The notes: generated by a model from the sequence alone, not told the origin. A stretch of 7,276 nucleotides of DNA from Candidatus Scybalocola fimicaballi (GCA_002317115.1 DCIP01000217.1:1-7276), one strand, 5' to 3'. Positions 1-6,052 are shown, counted from the stretch's first letter. Numbers and translations: made by a program.

Positions 1-609
1 GAGAAGGGTGGTTATCTACGTGTCAGCGGAACGGATAAGAACGGATGTGCAGTGAGTGACACTGTATCTATTAAGGTTGTCGATATCTTGACTCCGAAGA
101 TAGAGTTGCATCCAAGAATTTCGTCTACTCAATATCATATCAACCGTGATACAACAGAGGTTGATTTCGAGGCAAAGATTAATACTGTCGACGACGGAAT
201 GTTCTCTTATTCATGGGATTTTGGCGACGCTTCTGTTCCTGGAATTTCAAAATTCGAGAATCATGTCTACTCAGACACAGTGGTTAAGTTGGCGCGACTT
301 GTCAATGTCGGTTTGACTGTCACTCATGAGTTTGGATGCGTCGGTACGGCATACGCTACACTTTACATAGATCCGTCAATCAATGTGCCAAACACATTTG
401 TTATCGGAACGGATAATGTGTTCATGGAGAACTACGATCTTGAAATCTTCGATCGCGTCGGCAATCTGATCCATAAGGGACTTGGTTGGGATGGAACATA
501 CGATAAGAATGGAGATTTGGTATTCCATGATACGTATTTCTATTCGTTGACTTACTATGTAGGAGGAGAGGAACAACATAAGACTGGATATATAACTGTG
601 GTAAGATGA
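1..609 (+). CDS. Large secreted surface protein, C-terminal part: PKD-like domain plus type B T9SS (gliding motility-associated) sorting domain; 5' end off-window
   Basis: The reading frame is open from base 1, so this is the last 202 residues of a longer protein; the GTG at 52 is internal, because residues just before it (GTDKNGCAVSDT) continue an Ig/SprB-like repeat. A PKD-like beta domain follows, with the signature WDFGD at visible residues 72-76 and a closing strand around VGLTVTHEFGC. The last ~74 residues (129-202) match the gliding motility-associated C-terminal domain: start VPNTF, then YDLEIFDRVGNLI, GWDGTY (162-167), and the ending GYITVVR. In this family the domain directs export through the type IX secretion system to the cell surface or medium (type B cargo). 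The usual PNGDGxND stretch after VPN is missing or shortened here. The stop overlaps the next gene, a PorP/SprF homologue, as expected for a cargo/partner pair. The protein's function is unknown; adhesin-like is an inference. Confidence 0.88.
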   Translation, partial: EKGGYLRVSGTDKNGCAVSDTVSIKVVDILTPKIELHPRISSTQYHINRDTTEVDFEAKINTVDDGMFSYSWDFGDASVPGISKFENHVYSDTVVKLARLVNVGLTVTHEFGCVGTAYATLYIDPSINVPNTFVIGTDNVFMENYDLEIFDRVGNLIHKGLGWDGTYDKNGDLVFHDTYFYSLTYYVGGEEQHKTGYITVVR

Positions 610-1571
610 TGAAGAGATTAGCATTATACATAGCGTTGATCATAAACCTTGTGTTGGCTCAGAATGCGTCGGCGCAGGAAGACGTGTTGTTCACTAACCG
701 TCAGTTGCGAATGGCTTACACTAATCCAGCTTATATTCCTGAGATTCTTGAAGCCACAGTCACTCTTGGTGGCAGAACACAATGGCGCAATATAGAAGGT
801 TCTCCAAACACCTTCTTTGCCAGTGCTCGTTATTTCTTTATCGGTGCTCACTCACAGGTGGCTCTATCTATGCTTGGCGATAAGATTGGCTATACCAAGA
901 CGACGATGCCCAAACTGACCTACGCCTATATGGTGCCGTTTGGTGAGGACTGCTATTTGAACCTTGGTGTCGGAGCTGGATTCGTATCGCGTCGCTACGA
1001 TTTTGATATGATGAATACGATGGATATCAAATCCGAGAATGTGGCGATTGACAAACTTGACAACTATACATCTCCGGATGCTGAGGCTGGATTTGAATTG
1101 TTGCTTCAAGGATTAGAAGTCGGCGCTTCAGTCAACCATTTGATCGCAACTGGAGAAGAGAATCAGAAGATGAGAAAGTTGTATTCTGGTTATGTCAATT
1201 ATCTGATGCAGTCAAAAGAGTGGTGGCGATTGATCCCTTCTTATTCATTCTACAAATATGAGGATAGAAACAAGCATCAGTTGAGCGTCTGCTTCCAGTA
1301 TTTGTTCGACTTTGAATTCCATCCAAGGGATTTGTTCTACGTGGGTATGGCTTACCGTTTCAATTACGAAGGATCTGTATTGTTCGGCATGAATATGTTC
1401 TCATTCTTGTCTGTAGGATATTCTTATGATTATTTCTTCGGATCTTTGCGTCACGACAACCGAGGTACTCACGAGATCTTTCTGGAATTCAAGATTCCAC
1501 AAAAGTTCAAAGGTTGTTTTGCCAACTATGGTAAGAGCCATAAATACACGAGATATACAAGAATCAAATAA
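606..1571 (+). CDS. PorP/SprF family type IX secretion membrane protein
   Basis: A 321-aa protein with a clear signal peptide: K3-R4, a hydrophobic core at about 5-18, and cleavage likely after NASA (A23|Q24). The mature part starts QEDVLFTNRQ and soon reaches the family hallmark NPAYIPE, followed by alternating beta strands rich in Tyr and Phe and Gly-rich turns (NLGVGAGF, FLSVGYSYDYFFGS), fitting an outer-membrane beta barrel. Length suits the PorP/SprF family (about 300-350 aa). Members of this family work with the T9SS and are often encoded directly after a type B C-terminal-domain protein, whose export or surface attachment they support; that is exactly the arrangement here. The ATG at 606 overlaps the upstream stop (ATGA), and a second ATG at 609 would overlap it by one base; either implies translational coupling. 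Genomes often carry several paralogues, so this need not be the core PorP. A strong terminator follows within 5 bases. Confidence 0.92.
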   Translation: MMKRLALYIALIINLVLAQNASAQEDVLFTNRQLRMAYTNPAYIPEILEATVTLGGRTQWRNIEGSPNTFFASARYFFIGAHSQVALSMLGDKIGYTKTTMPKLTYAYMVPFGEDCYLNLGVGAGFVSRRYDFDMMNTMDIKSENVAIDKLDNYTSPDAEAGFELLLQGLEVGASVNHLIATGEENQKMRKLYSGYVNYLMQSKEWWRLIPSYSFYKYEDRNKHQLSVCFQYLFDFEFHPRDLFYVGMAYRFNYEGSVLFGMNMFSFLSVGYSYDYFFGSLRHDNRGTHEIFLEFKIPQKFKGCFANYGKSHKYTRYTRIK

Positions 1572-1574
1572 ACT

Positions 1575-1613
1575 AAAAGAGATATGACGTTGTCGTATCT
1601 CTTTTGTTTTTTT
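1575..1613 (+). terminator. Rho-independent terminator after the PorP/SprF gene
   Basis: A 14-bp stem (1575-1588 with 1592-1605, one T-G wobble at 1585/1595) closes a 3-base loop and runs straight into a T-rich tail, with seven T at 1607-1613. It begins 3 bases after the stop codon, so it ends the two-gene T9SS transcript. Confidence 0.93.
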
Positions 1614-1632
1614 GAATAAAAATCTATTTTTG
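1603..1632 (+). promoter_or_regulatory. Bacteroidota-type promoter for the J-domain gene
   Basis: TATTTTTG at 1625-1632 matches the Bacteroidota -7 box TAnnTTTG. A TTTG at 1603-1606 lies 18 bases upstream and fits the -33 box. Transcription would begin near 1639, leaving a leader of about 14 bases before the ATG at 1653. The -33 box lies within the 3' arm of the preceding terminator, so termination and initiation share bases. The AT-rich context makes chance matches easier. Confidence 0.55.
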
Positions 1633-1652
1633 TATGACAATTGATTAAATCT

Positions 1653-2576
1653 ATGAAAGGTTTTATTTTAATTTTAATTTTCTTTTCGACTGTCTTTGGC
1701 TTTTTCTATGGCGTATATAGAATTGTCAAATTCATTTTTAATTTGTTTTTCGGAGAGGATAAATCCAAGAAACAATCTCCTAAACGATTTCATGAGCAAC
1801 TTGTTGTTAAGGCCTTCGTGGCTATGGCAAAACTTACTCCGAACTATCATGTGGATAGGGAATTGACGTTTCAGATCCGTAAGAATGTTAATACTGCCTT
1901 TTGCGAGATGTGGAAGGTATGTGAGAATTTCCCCCAGGTTGAGTCTATAATGAGAATATATGATGAATATTCCCAGAAAGGCTATAGCATTAAAGTAAGT
2001 GATTTGCAGAACGAGTTAGGCTGTTTGCAAACGTATGATTTCCAATACAAAAAACAGATACTTATAGGACTTCTGTCTATAGCTTATGTTAATGGTAGCC
2101 TCGATGAGTCGCAGGACAAACTGATCAAAATAGTTAAAGATGGTATAGGCATCACTGATTATACAATCTTTAATAGAATACAAAAAACATTTTTTGACGG
2201 ATTGAAATCAGGTAAGTACGGTGATTATATAGAGTTTGGAAAACGTCGAGACGAATCACAATCCCAACAAAGTTATAACCAAACTAATCAGAACGGTCAA
2301 CGAGAATACAGTGATGGACAACATAAGCGAAGTGATAATCAAGACCGTTCTTCTGGCTTCCATATTTCAAAAGAGTTGGAGAAGGCATTTGCTATCCTTG
2401 AACTTATGCCTGATGCTTCAGAGGATGATATAAAAAGGCAGAAACGAGATTTGTTGAAGAAATACCATCCAGATCTATATGCGAATCAAGGAGAAGCGGC
2501 TCTGGAGGAGGCTACTAGAAAATCACAGGAAATCAACCAGGCTTATGATCTGATAAGGAGGTCGAGAGGTTTCTAA
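1653..2576 (+). CDS. Membrane-anchored TerB-like/J-domain protein (DjlA-like co-chaperone)
   Basis: A 307-aa protein, counted from ATG 1653. A TTG at 1641 in frame would add four residues, but it sits almost at the predicted transcription start. Residues about 3-32 are a long hydrophobic, aromatic-rich membrane segment. Residues about 50-185 form an all-helical region resembling the TerB-like domain of DjlA (for example the stretch around ILIGLLSIAYVNGSLDESQ). A Gln/Asn/Ser-rich linker covers about 200-236. A C-terminal J domain (237-307) carries the DnaK-stimulating HPD motif at H272-P273-D274 within KKYHPDLY, followed by a helix ending INQAYDLI. The N-TM, TerB, J order is that of DjlA, an inner-membrane DnaK co-chaperone with its J domain in the cytoplasm. 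The client is unknown. No convincing terminator follows, so some read-through into the small gene at 2711 is possible. Confidence 0.85.
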   Translation: MKGFILILIFFSTVFGFFYGVYRIVKFIFNLFFGEDKSKKQSPKRFHEQLVVKAFVAMAKLTPNYHVDRELTFQIRKNVNTAFCEMWKVCENFPQVESIMRIYDEYSQKGYSIKVSDLQNELGCLQTYDFQYKKQILIGLLSIAYVNGSLDESQDKLIKIVKDGIGITDYTIFNRIQKTFFDGLKSGKYGDYIEFGKRRDESQSQQSYNQTNQNGQREYSDGQHKRSDNQDRSSGFHISKELEKAFAILELMPDASEDDIKRQKRDLLKKYHPDLYANQGEAALEEATRKSQEINQAYDLIRRSRGF

Positions 2577-2592
2577 CTGTCGGATGAGCATA

Positions 2593-2633
2593 TGTTAAAT
2601 TTCTTTAACAAATGAATTAATGTTATTTAACAT
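2593..2633. promoter_or_regulatory. Paired TGTTAAA/TTTAACA inverted repeats upstream of the small-protein promoter
   Basis: Two short inverted repeats lie back to back: TGTTAAA-tttc-TTTAACA (2593-2610, 7-bp arms) and ATGTTA-tt-TAACAT (2620-2633, 6-bp arms). The TTTAACA unit occurs at 2604 and again at 2626, 22 bases apart or about two helical turns. They end about 7 bases before the presumed -33 region of the next promoter, a position that suits an activator or operator site. Being all A/T-rich, they could be fortuitous. No T tract follows, so a terminator is unlikely. Confidence 0.4.
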
Positions 2634-2639
2634 AGAATA

Positions 2640-2672
2640 TTGATGCCGGATTTGTATTGTTAGGTATCTTTG
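2640..2672 (+). promoter_or_regulatory. Bacteroidota-type promoter for the 61-aa small protein
   Basis: TATCTTTG at 2665-2672 is an exact match to the TAnnTTTG -7 box and continues GCAG, a context common in Bacteroidota promoters. A TTG at 2640-2642, 22 bases upstream, is a weak -33 candidate. Initiation near 2679 gives a leader of about 32 bases to the ATG at 2711. The same 11 bases (TATCTTTGCAG) occur upstream of the K+ channel gene on the other strand. Confidence 0.7.
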
Positions 2673-2710
2673 CAGTGTGATAAGAACGATATATAATAAA
2701 GACTAACAAT

Positions 2711-2896
2711 ATGAAAAAATTATTAGAGTTAATTTTTTGCTTGGTTGCACTTGTTGCGTTATTAGTGATTACACAGAACTCTGAGAATGTGAAGAATGAC
2801 GCTACTGACGATGTGTTGGATGCAATCAACGAAAGAGCACAAATCAACGCTGCTGCCGCTGCAGAATGTGTGTCAATGGCTGACAATCAGAAATAA
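2711..2896 (+). CDS. Small single-pass membrane or exported protein, function unknown (61 aa)
   Basis: I do not recognise this protein. It begins MKKLLELIFCLVALVALLVI: two Lys followed by a hydrophobic helix through residue 20, which could be a signal anchor or an uncleaved signal peptide. C10 is inside the helix, and the residues around it do not make a good lipobox. Residues 21-61 are hydrophilic: an acidic stretch (NDATDDVLDAINERAQ) that could form an amphipathic helix, then an Ala-rich run (NAAAAAEC) with a second Cys at 53. The case for a real gene is a well-matched promoter, an AT-rich leader, an ATG start, typical basic-then-hydrophobic N-terminus, and a terminator 30 bases past the stop. 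The antisense frame is also open, but it lacks these features. The gene converges on the K+ channel gene, with 5 bases between the two stops. Confidence 0.7.
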   Translation: MKKLLELIFCLVALVALLVITQNSENVKNDATDDVLDAINERAQINAAAAAECVSMADNQK

Positions 2897-2901
2897 ATCT
2901 A

Positions 2902-3723
2902 TTATAATCTATTTCCACAATGTTTACAGAAGAGTGCATCTCTTCTGTTTGTTTTTTCTCCACAGTGCTTACAAACCTTAGCCTTGGATTTTTCGTAGCC
3001 ATCAATCATTGATGACGATACAACTCCCGTCGGCACTGCTATCACAATATAACCGAGTAACATGACGAAAGTGGAGATGATTCTTCCTATTGTTGTGATT
3101 GGCGCTATATCACCATAACCTACGGTTGTCATCGTTACCACAGCCCAATAGATCGATACAGGGATATTGTTGAATGCTGTGCCTTCCTCGTCGCTCTCAA
3201 CTATGTACATCAAAGCACCAAGTGAAATCACAACCAAAACCACAAGTGAGAAAAAAACAATTAGTTTCTTTGAACTGTCACGGAATGCGTTGATCAATGT
3301 CTCTCCTTCACTCATGAAATAGAATAGACGGAATATTCTGAAAATACGTATGATTCGGAATATTCTGATTACGGCCAATGCGTGGGCCGACGGTGATATG
3401 AGGCTAATATATGTCGGCAACGTCGATATCAAATCCACTATGCCAAAAATACTGAAGACATAGTTTGCTTTCCTTTCCTCACAATAGACTCGCATAATAT
3501 ATTCAATCGTGAAGAATATTGTGAAAATCCACTCAAGCACCTCAAATACAGTGCTGAATCGCGTCGCTACTGCTGGCACTGTTCCGATAATCACAACGAT
3601 AACAGACAATATGATTACTCCGGTAAGAAGAACATCAAATAGTTTTCCTTCCGGTGAATCGCAATCAAACAATATCTTTCGGCACTCTTGCTTTAAGCTG
3701 CCGTCTTTTATATAATTGAACAT
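2902..3723 (-). CDS. Voltage-gated K+ channel (ion transporter family) with C-terminal zinc ribbon
   Basis: A 273-aa inner-membrane channel subunit, expected to form tetramers that pass K+. Helices in order: S1 about 29-50, S2 60-80 (acidic E61, E64, E74), S3 88-110 (D97), S4 117-136 with Arg at every third residue (R120, R123, R126, R129, R132), S5 152-175, pore helix 187-199, selectivity filter TVGYGD at 200-205, and S6 212-236. The five regular S4 arginines make it a Kv-type voltage sensor and TVGYGD points to K+ selectivity; both follow from established family knowledge. The cytoplasmic tail ends in two CKHCG knuckles (C251/C254 and C266/C269), a four-Cys zinc ribbon that is unusual for a bacterial Kv channel and might serve in assembly or redox/metal sensing (inference). 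The ATG start at 3723 lies about 13 bases after the predicted transcription start. Confidence 0.93.
   Translation of the reverse strand: MFNYIKDGSLKQECRKILFDCDSPEGKLFDVLLTGVIILSVIVVIIGTVPAVATRFSTVFEVLEWIFTIFFTIEYIMRVYCEERKANYVFSIFGIVDLISTLPTYISLISPSAHALAVIRIFRIIRIFRIFRLFYFMSEGETLINAFRDSSKKLIVFFSLVVLVVISLGALMYIVESDEEGTAFNNIPVSIYWAVVTMTTVGYGDIAPITTIGRIISTFVMLLGYIVIAVPTGVVSSSMIDGYEKSKAKVCKHCGEKTNRRDALFCKHCGNRL
2926..2957 (+). terminator. Terminator of the small-protein gene, inside the converging channel ORF
   Basis: A perfect 9-bp stem, ACAGAAGAG (2926-2934) with CTCTTCTGT (2940-2948), closes a 5-base loop. It is followed on the + strand by TTG and six T (2952-2957). It works only in the + direction; on the minus strand no T tract follows. 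These bases also encode the channel's last residues, between and within its two zinc knuckles, so the sequence does two jobs. Confidence 0.8.
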
Positions 3724-3742
3724 TTTCTTGCCATTTTATCTG

Positions 3743-3750
3743 CAAAGATA
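3743..3750 (-). promoter_or_regulatory. -7 box of the K+ channel promoter
   Basis: Read on the minus strand this is TATCTTTG followed by CAG, an exact TAnnTTTG match about 20 bases before the ATG. I see no TTTG or TTG at the usual -33 distance, so the promoter may be weak or need an activator. Confidence 0.6.
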
Positions 3751-3793
3751 ATCTTTATTTTGGTTGTATCATATTTTTGGTTTCAGGTTGTAG

Positions 3794-3813
3794 AGACGCG
3801 AGATCTCGCGTCT
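3794..3813. repeat. 20-bp perfect palindrome between the channel gene and htpG
   Basis: AGACGCGAGATCTCGCGTCT is a perfect 20-bp palindrome, GC-rich within an AT-rich spacer. The left flank is GTAG and the right flank TTTG, so a longer palindrome (GTAGAGACGCGA and its complement) may have decayed on one side. This resembles dispersed REP-like intergenic repeats in other bacteria. Its centre is about 115 bases upstream of the predicted htpG transcription start, so an enhancer-type site is the alternative reading. Confidence 0.6.
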
Positions 3814-3833
3814 TTGAATTTTTTTACGCAAAA

Positions 3834-3869
3834 ATGTCATATTTTTTATTGCCCTATGTCAAAAGGGCA
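3834..3869. promoter_or_regulatory. ATGTCA direct repeats and TGCCCT/AGGGCA inverted repeat upstream of htpG
   Basis: ATGTCA occurs at 3834-3839 and 3856-3861, 22 bases apart, so the copies would face the same side of the helix. The second copy lies in the 8-base loop of a 6-bp inverted repeat (3850-3855 with 3864-3869). The block is about 50-85 bases upstream of the predicted htpG start, a plausible place for an activator. No T tract follows the hairpin. The factor is unknown. Confidence 0.35.
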
Positions 3870-3891
3870 GAATTGATAGTCGATATTTTCG

Positions 3892-3907
3892 TTGGCACGC
3901 AATTTGA
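3892..3907 (+). promoter_or_regulatory. Sigma-54-type -24/-12 promoter of htpG
   Basis: TTGGCACG (3892-3899), four bases, then TTGA (3904-3907). The first block is the full -24 consensus TTGGCACG, and the spacing (GG, ten bases, then G) is exactly that of sigma-54 promoters. The -12 block reads TTGA instead of the consensus TTGC, the one departure. Transcription would begin near 3919, leaving a leader of about 30 bases before the ATG at 3949. No TAnnTTTG box is well placed; the nearest is TATTTTCG at 3884-3891. Confidence 0.65.
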
Positions 3908-3948
3908 TTTTTTCTATGTGTAAAAATGAAAATAAAAAATTAAGATAT

Positions 3949-6000
3949 ATGGCTACAGGTAATATTGGCGTAACGACGGCGAACATCTTCCCCGTCATCA
4001 AAAAGTTCCTTTACTCTGATCACGAGATTTTCTTGCGTGAGATTGTGTCGAATGCAGTCGATGCTACAAGCAAACTAAAGACTTTGGCTTCAGTTGGTGA
4101 GTTCAAGGGTGAGCTTGGTGATCTTAAGGTTCGTGTCAAGATCGACAAGGAGGCTGGCACTCTTACAGTTTCCGATTCCGGTATCGGTATGACTGCTGAG
4201 GAGATTGAGAAATATATCAATCAGATCGCTTTCTCAGGTGCTGAGGAATTCGTAGAGAAATATAAGAACAACGCAAACGCAATCATCGGTCACTTCGGAC
4301 TTGGTTTCTACTCGTCTTTCATGGTGTCGAAGAGCGTGGATATTATCACTCTTTCTCACAAGGAGGGTTCAAAGGCAATGAAGTGGAGCTGCAACGGTGA
4401 CACTGAGTATACTTTGGAGGAGACTACTAAGGAAGGTCGTGGTACTGATATCGTAATGCATATCGACGACGAGAATAAAGACTTCCTTGAGGAGAGCAAG
4501 ATTAGCGAGTTGCTTAACAAATACTGTAAATTCCTTCCTGTTGAGATCGCTTTCGGTAAGGAGACTGAGTGGAAGGATGGCAAGTCTGTAGAGACTGATA
4601 AGGATAAGATCATCAATAATCCTACTCCAGCTTGGACAAAGAAACCTGCTGACTTGAAGGATGAGGATTACACTAATTTCTACCGTGAACTTTATCCAAT
4701 GGGTGATGATCCTCTATTCAATATCCATTTGAATGTCGATTACCCATTCAATTTGACTGGTATTCTTTACTTCCCTAAGATTAAGAATAACTTCCAGATC
4801 CAGAAGAATAAGATTCAGCTTTACTGCAACCAGGTGTTCGTGACTGACTCTGTAGAGGGTATCGTGCCTGAGTTCCTTACTCTTCTTCACGGTGTGATCG
4901 ATTCTCCAGATATTCCTTTGAACGTTTCTCGAAGCTATTTGCAGAGCGACCAGAATGTTAAGAAGATCTCTTCTCACATCACTAAGAAGGTGGCTGACCG
5001 TCTTCAGGAGTTGTTCAATGCTAACCGTGCTGATTTCGAGAGCAAGTGGGATAGCCTAAAGATCTTCATCGAGTACGGTATGTTGACTGAGGAGAAGTTC
5101 GAGGAGAAGGCAAGAAAATTCGTTCTTTTGAAGAATGTCGACGACAAGTATTACACTCTTGAGGAGTATGCTAAACTTGTTGAGGCTAACCAGAAGGATA
5201 AGAATGATTCTGTCGTTTATCTTTACGCTACAGATAAGGAGTCTCAGTACTCATTCATCCAGAAGGCTAAGGATAAGGGCTATGATGTGTTGTTGATGGA
5301 TGGTGAACTTGACTCTCACTTCATGTCTATGCTTGAGCATAAGAGTGAAGGTGGTAAGCTTCGTTTCGCCCGTGTCGACGCGGATACAATCGACAAACTA
5401 ATTGATAAGGGCGACGAGAAGAAGGTGGCAATGAGTCAGGACGACCAGACTGCTCTTACTACTGCATTCCAGAGCATACTTCCTAAGAACGATAAGTTTA
5501 ATTTCATTGTTAGCTTCGTTAATGCCGACGTCGATTCTCAGGCAGTGGAGATTACTCAGAATGAGTTTATGCGTCGTATGAAGGAGATGTCGCGCAATCA
5601 GGGCGGTATGAATTTCTACGGTGACATGCCAGACTCATACAATTTCGTAGTCAACGAGAACAGTGGTATCGTAAGCAAGATTCTTCGTAATCTAAAGGAG
5701 AGCACTTCAAGCACTTTGACTCCTGTGCTTACTGAGATCCGTGAGCTTCAGGACAACATCTCTAATCTTCGTAACCAGAAGGATTCAGAGGGCAAGGTTA
5801 AGCCAGAGGCTGAGGCTACAATCAAGGAGTGTGAGGCTCGCTTGACTGCTAAAGAGGCTACACGTGATGCCGCATACAACTCGTTTGCTGCAGAGAGCGA
5901 TGAGATGAAGCAGTTGGTTGACTTGTCTCTTTTGAGTGTAGGTTTGCTTAAGGGTTCTGCTCTCGACAACTTCATTTCTCGTAGCATGAAGATGCTTTAA
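3949..6000 (+). CDS. htpG: Molecular chaperone HtpG (bacterial Hsp90)
   Basis: A 683-aa cytosolic ATP-dependent chaperone that acts as a homodimer and remodels clients with the DnaK system. The N-terminal GHKL ATPase has EIVSNAVDA (catalytic E31, Mg-binding N35), DSGIGM (D76-M81) and the lid motif GHFGLGFYS (114-122). The middle domain carries NVSRSYLQ, with the ATP-contacting Arg at R328. The C-terminal part has a Lys/Glu-rich, probably coiled-coil stretch (about 599-645), which with other differences makes the protein longer than E. coli HtpG (624 aa) and close to the length I recall for Bacteroides HtpG. The start is ATG 3949, giving MATGNIGVTT. The frame stays open upstream to TTG 3892, but those residues overlap the promoter and do not look like Hsp90, and the ATG at 3916 lies at or before the predicted transcript start. 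There is no MEEVD tail, as is normal in bacteria. Frequent CGT, CTT and AAG codons suit high expression. The gene is monocistronic. Confidence 0.98.
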   Translation: MATGNIGVTTANIFPVIKKFLYSDHEIFLREIVSNAVDATSKLKTLASVGEFKGELGDLKVRVKIDKEAGTLTVSDSGIGMTAEEIEKYINQIAFSGAEEFVEKYKNNANAIIGHFGLGFYSSFMVSKSVDIITLSHKEGSKAMKWSCNGDTEYTLEETTKEGRGTDIVMHIDDENKDFLEESKISELLNKYCKFLPVEIAFGKETEWKDGKSVETDKDKIINNPTPAWTKKPADLKDEDYTNFYRELYPMGDDPLFNIHLNVDYPFNLTGILYFPKIKNNFQIQKNKIQLYCNQVFVTDSVEGIVPEFLTLLHGVIDSPDIPLNVSRSYLQSDQNVKKISSHITKKVADRLQELFNANRADFESKWDSLKIFIEYGMLTEEKFEEKARKFVLLKNVDDKYYTLEEYAKLVEANQKDKNDSVVYLYATDKESQYSFIQKAKDKGYDVLLMDGELDSHFMSMLEHKSEGGKLRFARVDADTIDKLIDKGDEKKVAMSQDDQTALTTAFQSILPKNDKFNFIVSFVNADVDSQAVEITQNEFMRRMKEMSRNQGGMNFYGDMPDSYNFVVNENSGIVSKILRNLKESTSSTLTPVLTEIRELQDNISNLRNQKDSEGKVKPEAEATIKECEARLTAKEATRDAAYNSFAAESDEMKQLVDLSLLSVGLLKGSALDNFISRSMKML

Positions 6001-6023
6001 TGAAATGCTAAATTAGAAATGAT

Positions 6024-6043
6024 GAATGCTGAATGGAGCATTC
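6024..6043. repeat. Small inverted repeat after htpG
   Basis: GAATGCT (6024-6030) and AGCATTC (6037-6043) form a 7-bp stem with a 6-base loop. It lies in a stretch of repeated ATGAATGCTGAATGG-like words between the htpG stop and the terminator. No T tract follows, so it is not a terminator by itself; it may add to 3'-end stability or be a degenerate repeat remnant. Confidence 0.35.
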
Positions 6044-6052
6044 TGATATAAC

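Noticed and set aside
1641..1652. TTG 1641 as start of the J-domain protein
   Set aside because: It is only 8 bases after the -7 box, about where transcription should begin; ATG 1653 gives a normal basic-hydrophobic N-terminus.
2593..2610. Hairpin as a terminator for the J-domain gene
   Set aside because: The 7-bp stem is nearly all A/T and has no T tract after it; an operator-like site fits better.
2623..2886. 87-aa open frame antisense to the small protein
   Set aside because: It runs over the small gene's promoter, has no promoter or terminator of its own, and its composition (Ala/Ser runs) mirrors the opposite strand's codons.
3850..3869. Hairpin before htpG as a terminator, attenuator or RNA thermometer
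   Set aside because: It is upstream of the predicted transcription start, so it should not be in the htpG mRNA, and no T tract follows.
3892..3948. Longer htpG with 19 extra N-terminal residues from TTG 3892 or a start at ATG 3916
   Set aside because: These codons overlap the sigma-54-like promoter and its predicted transcript start, encode residues unlike any Hsp90, and ATG 3949 gives the expected MATGNIGVTT beginning.
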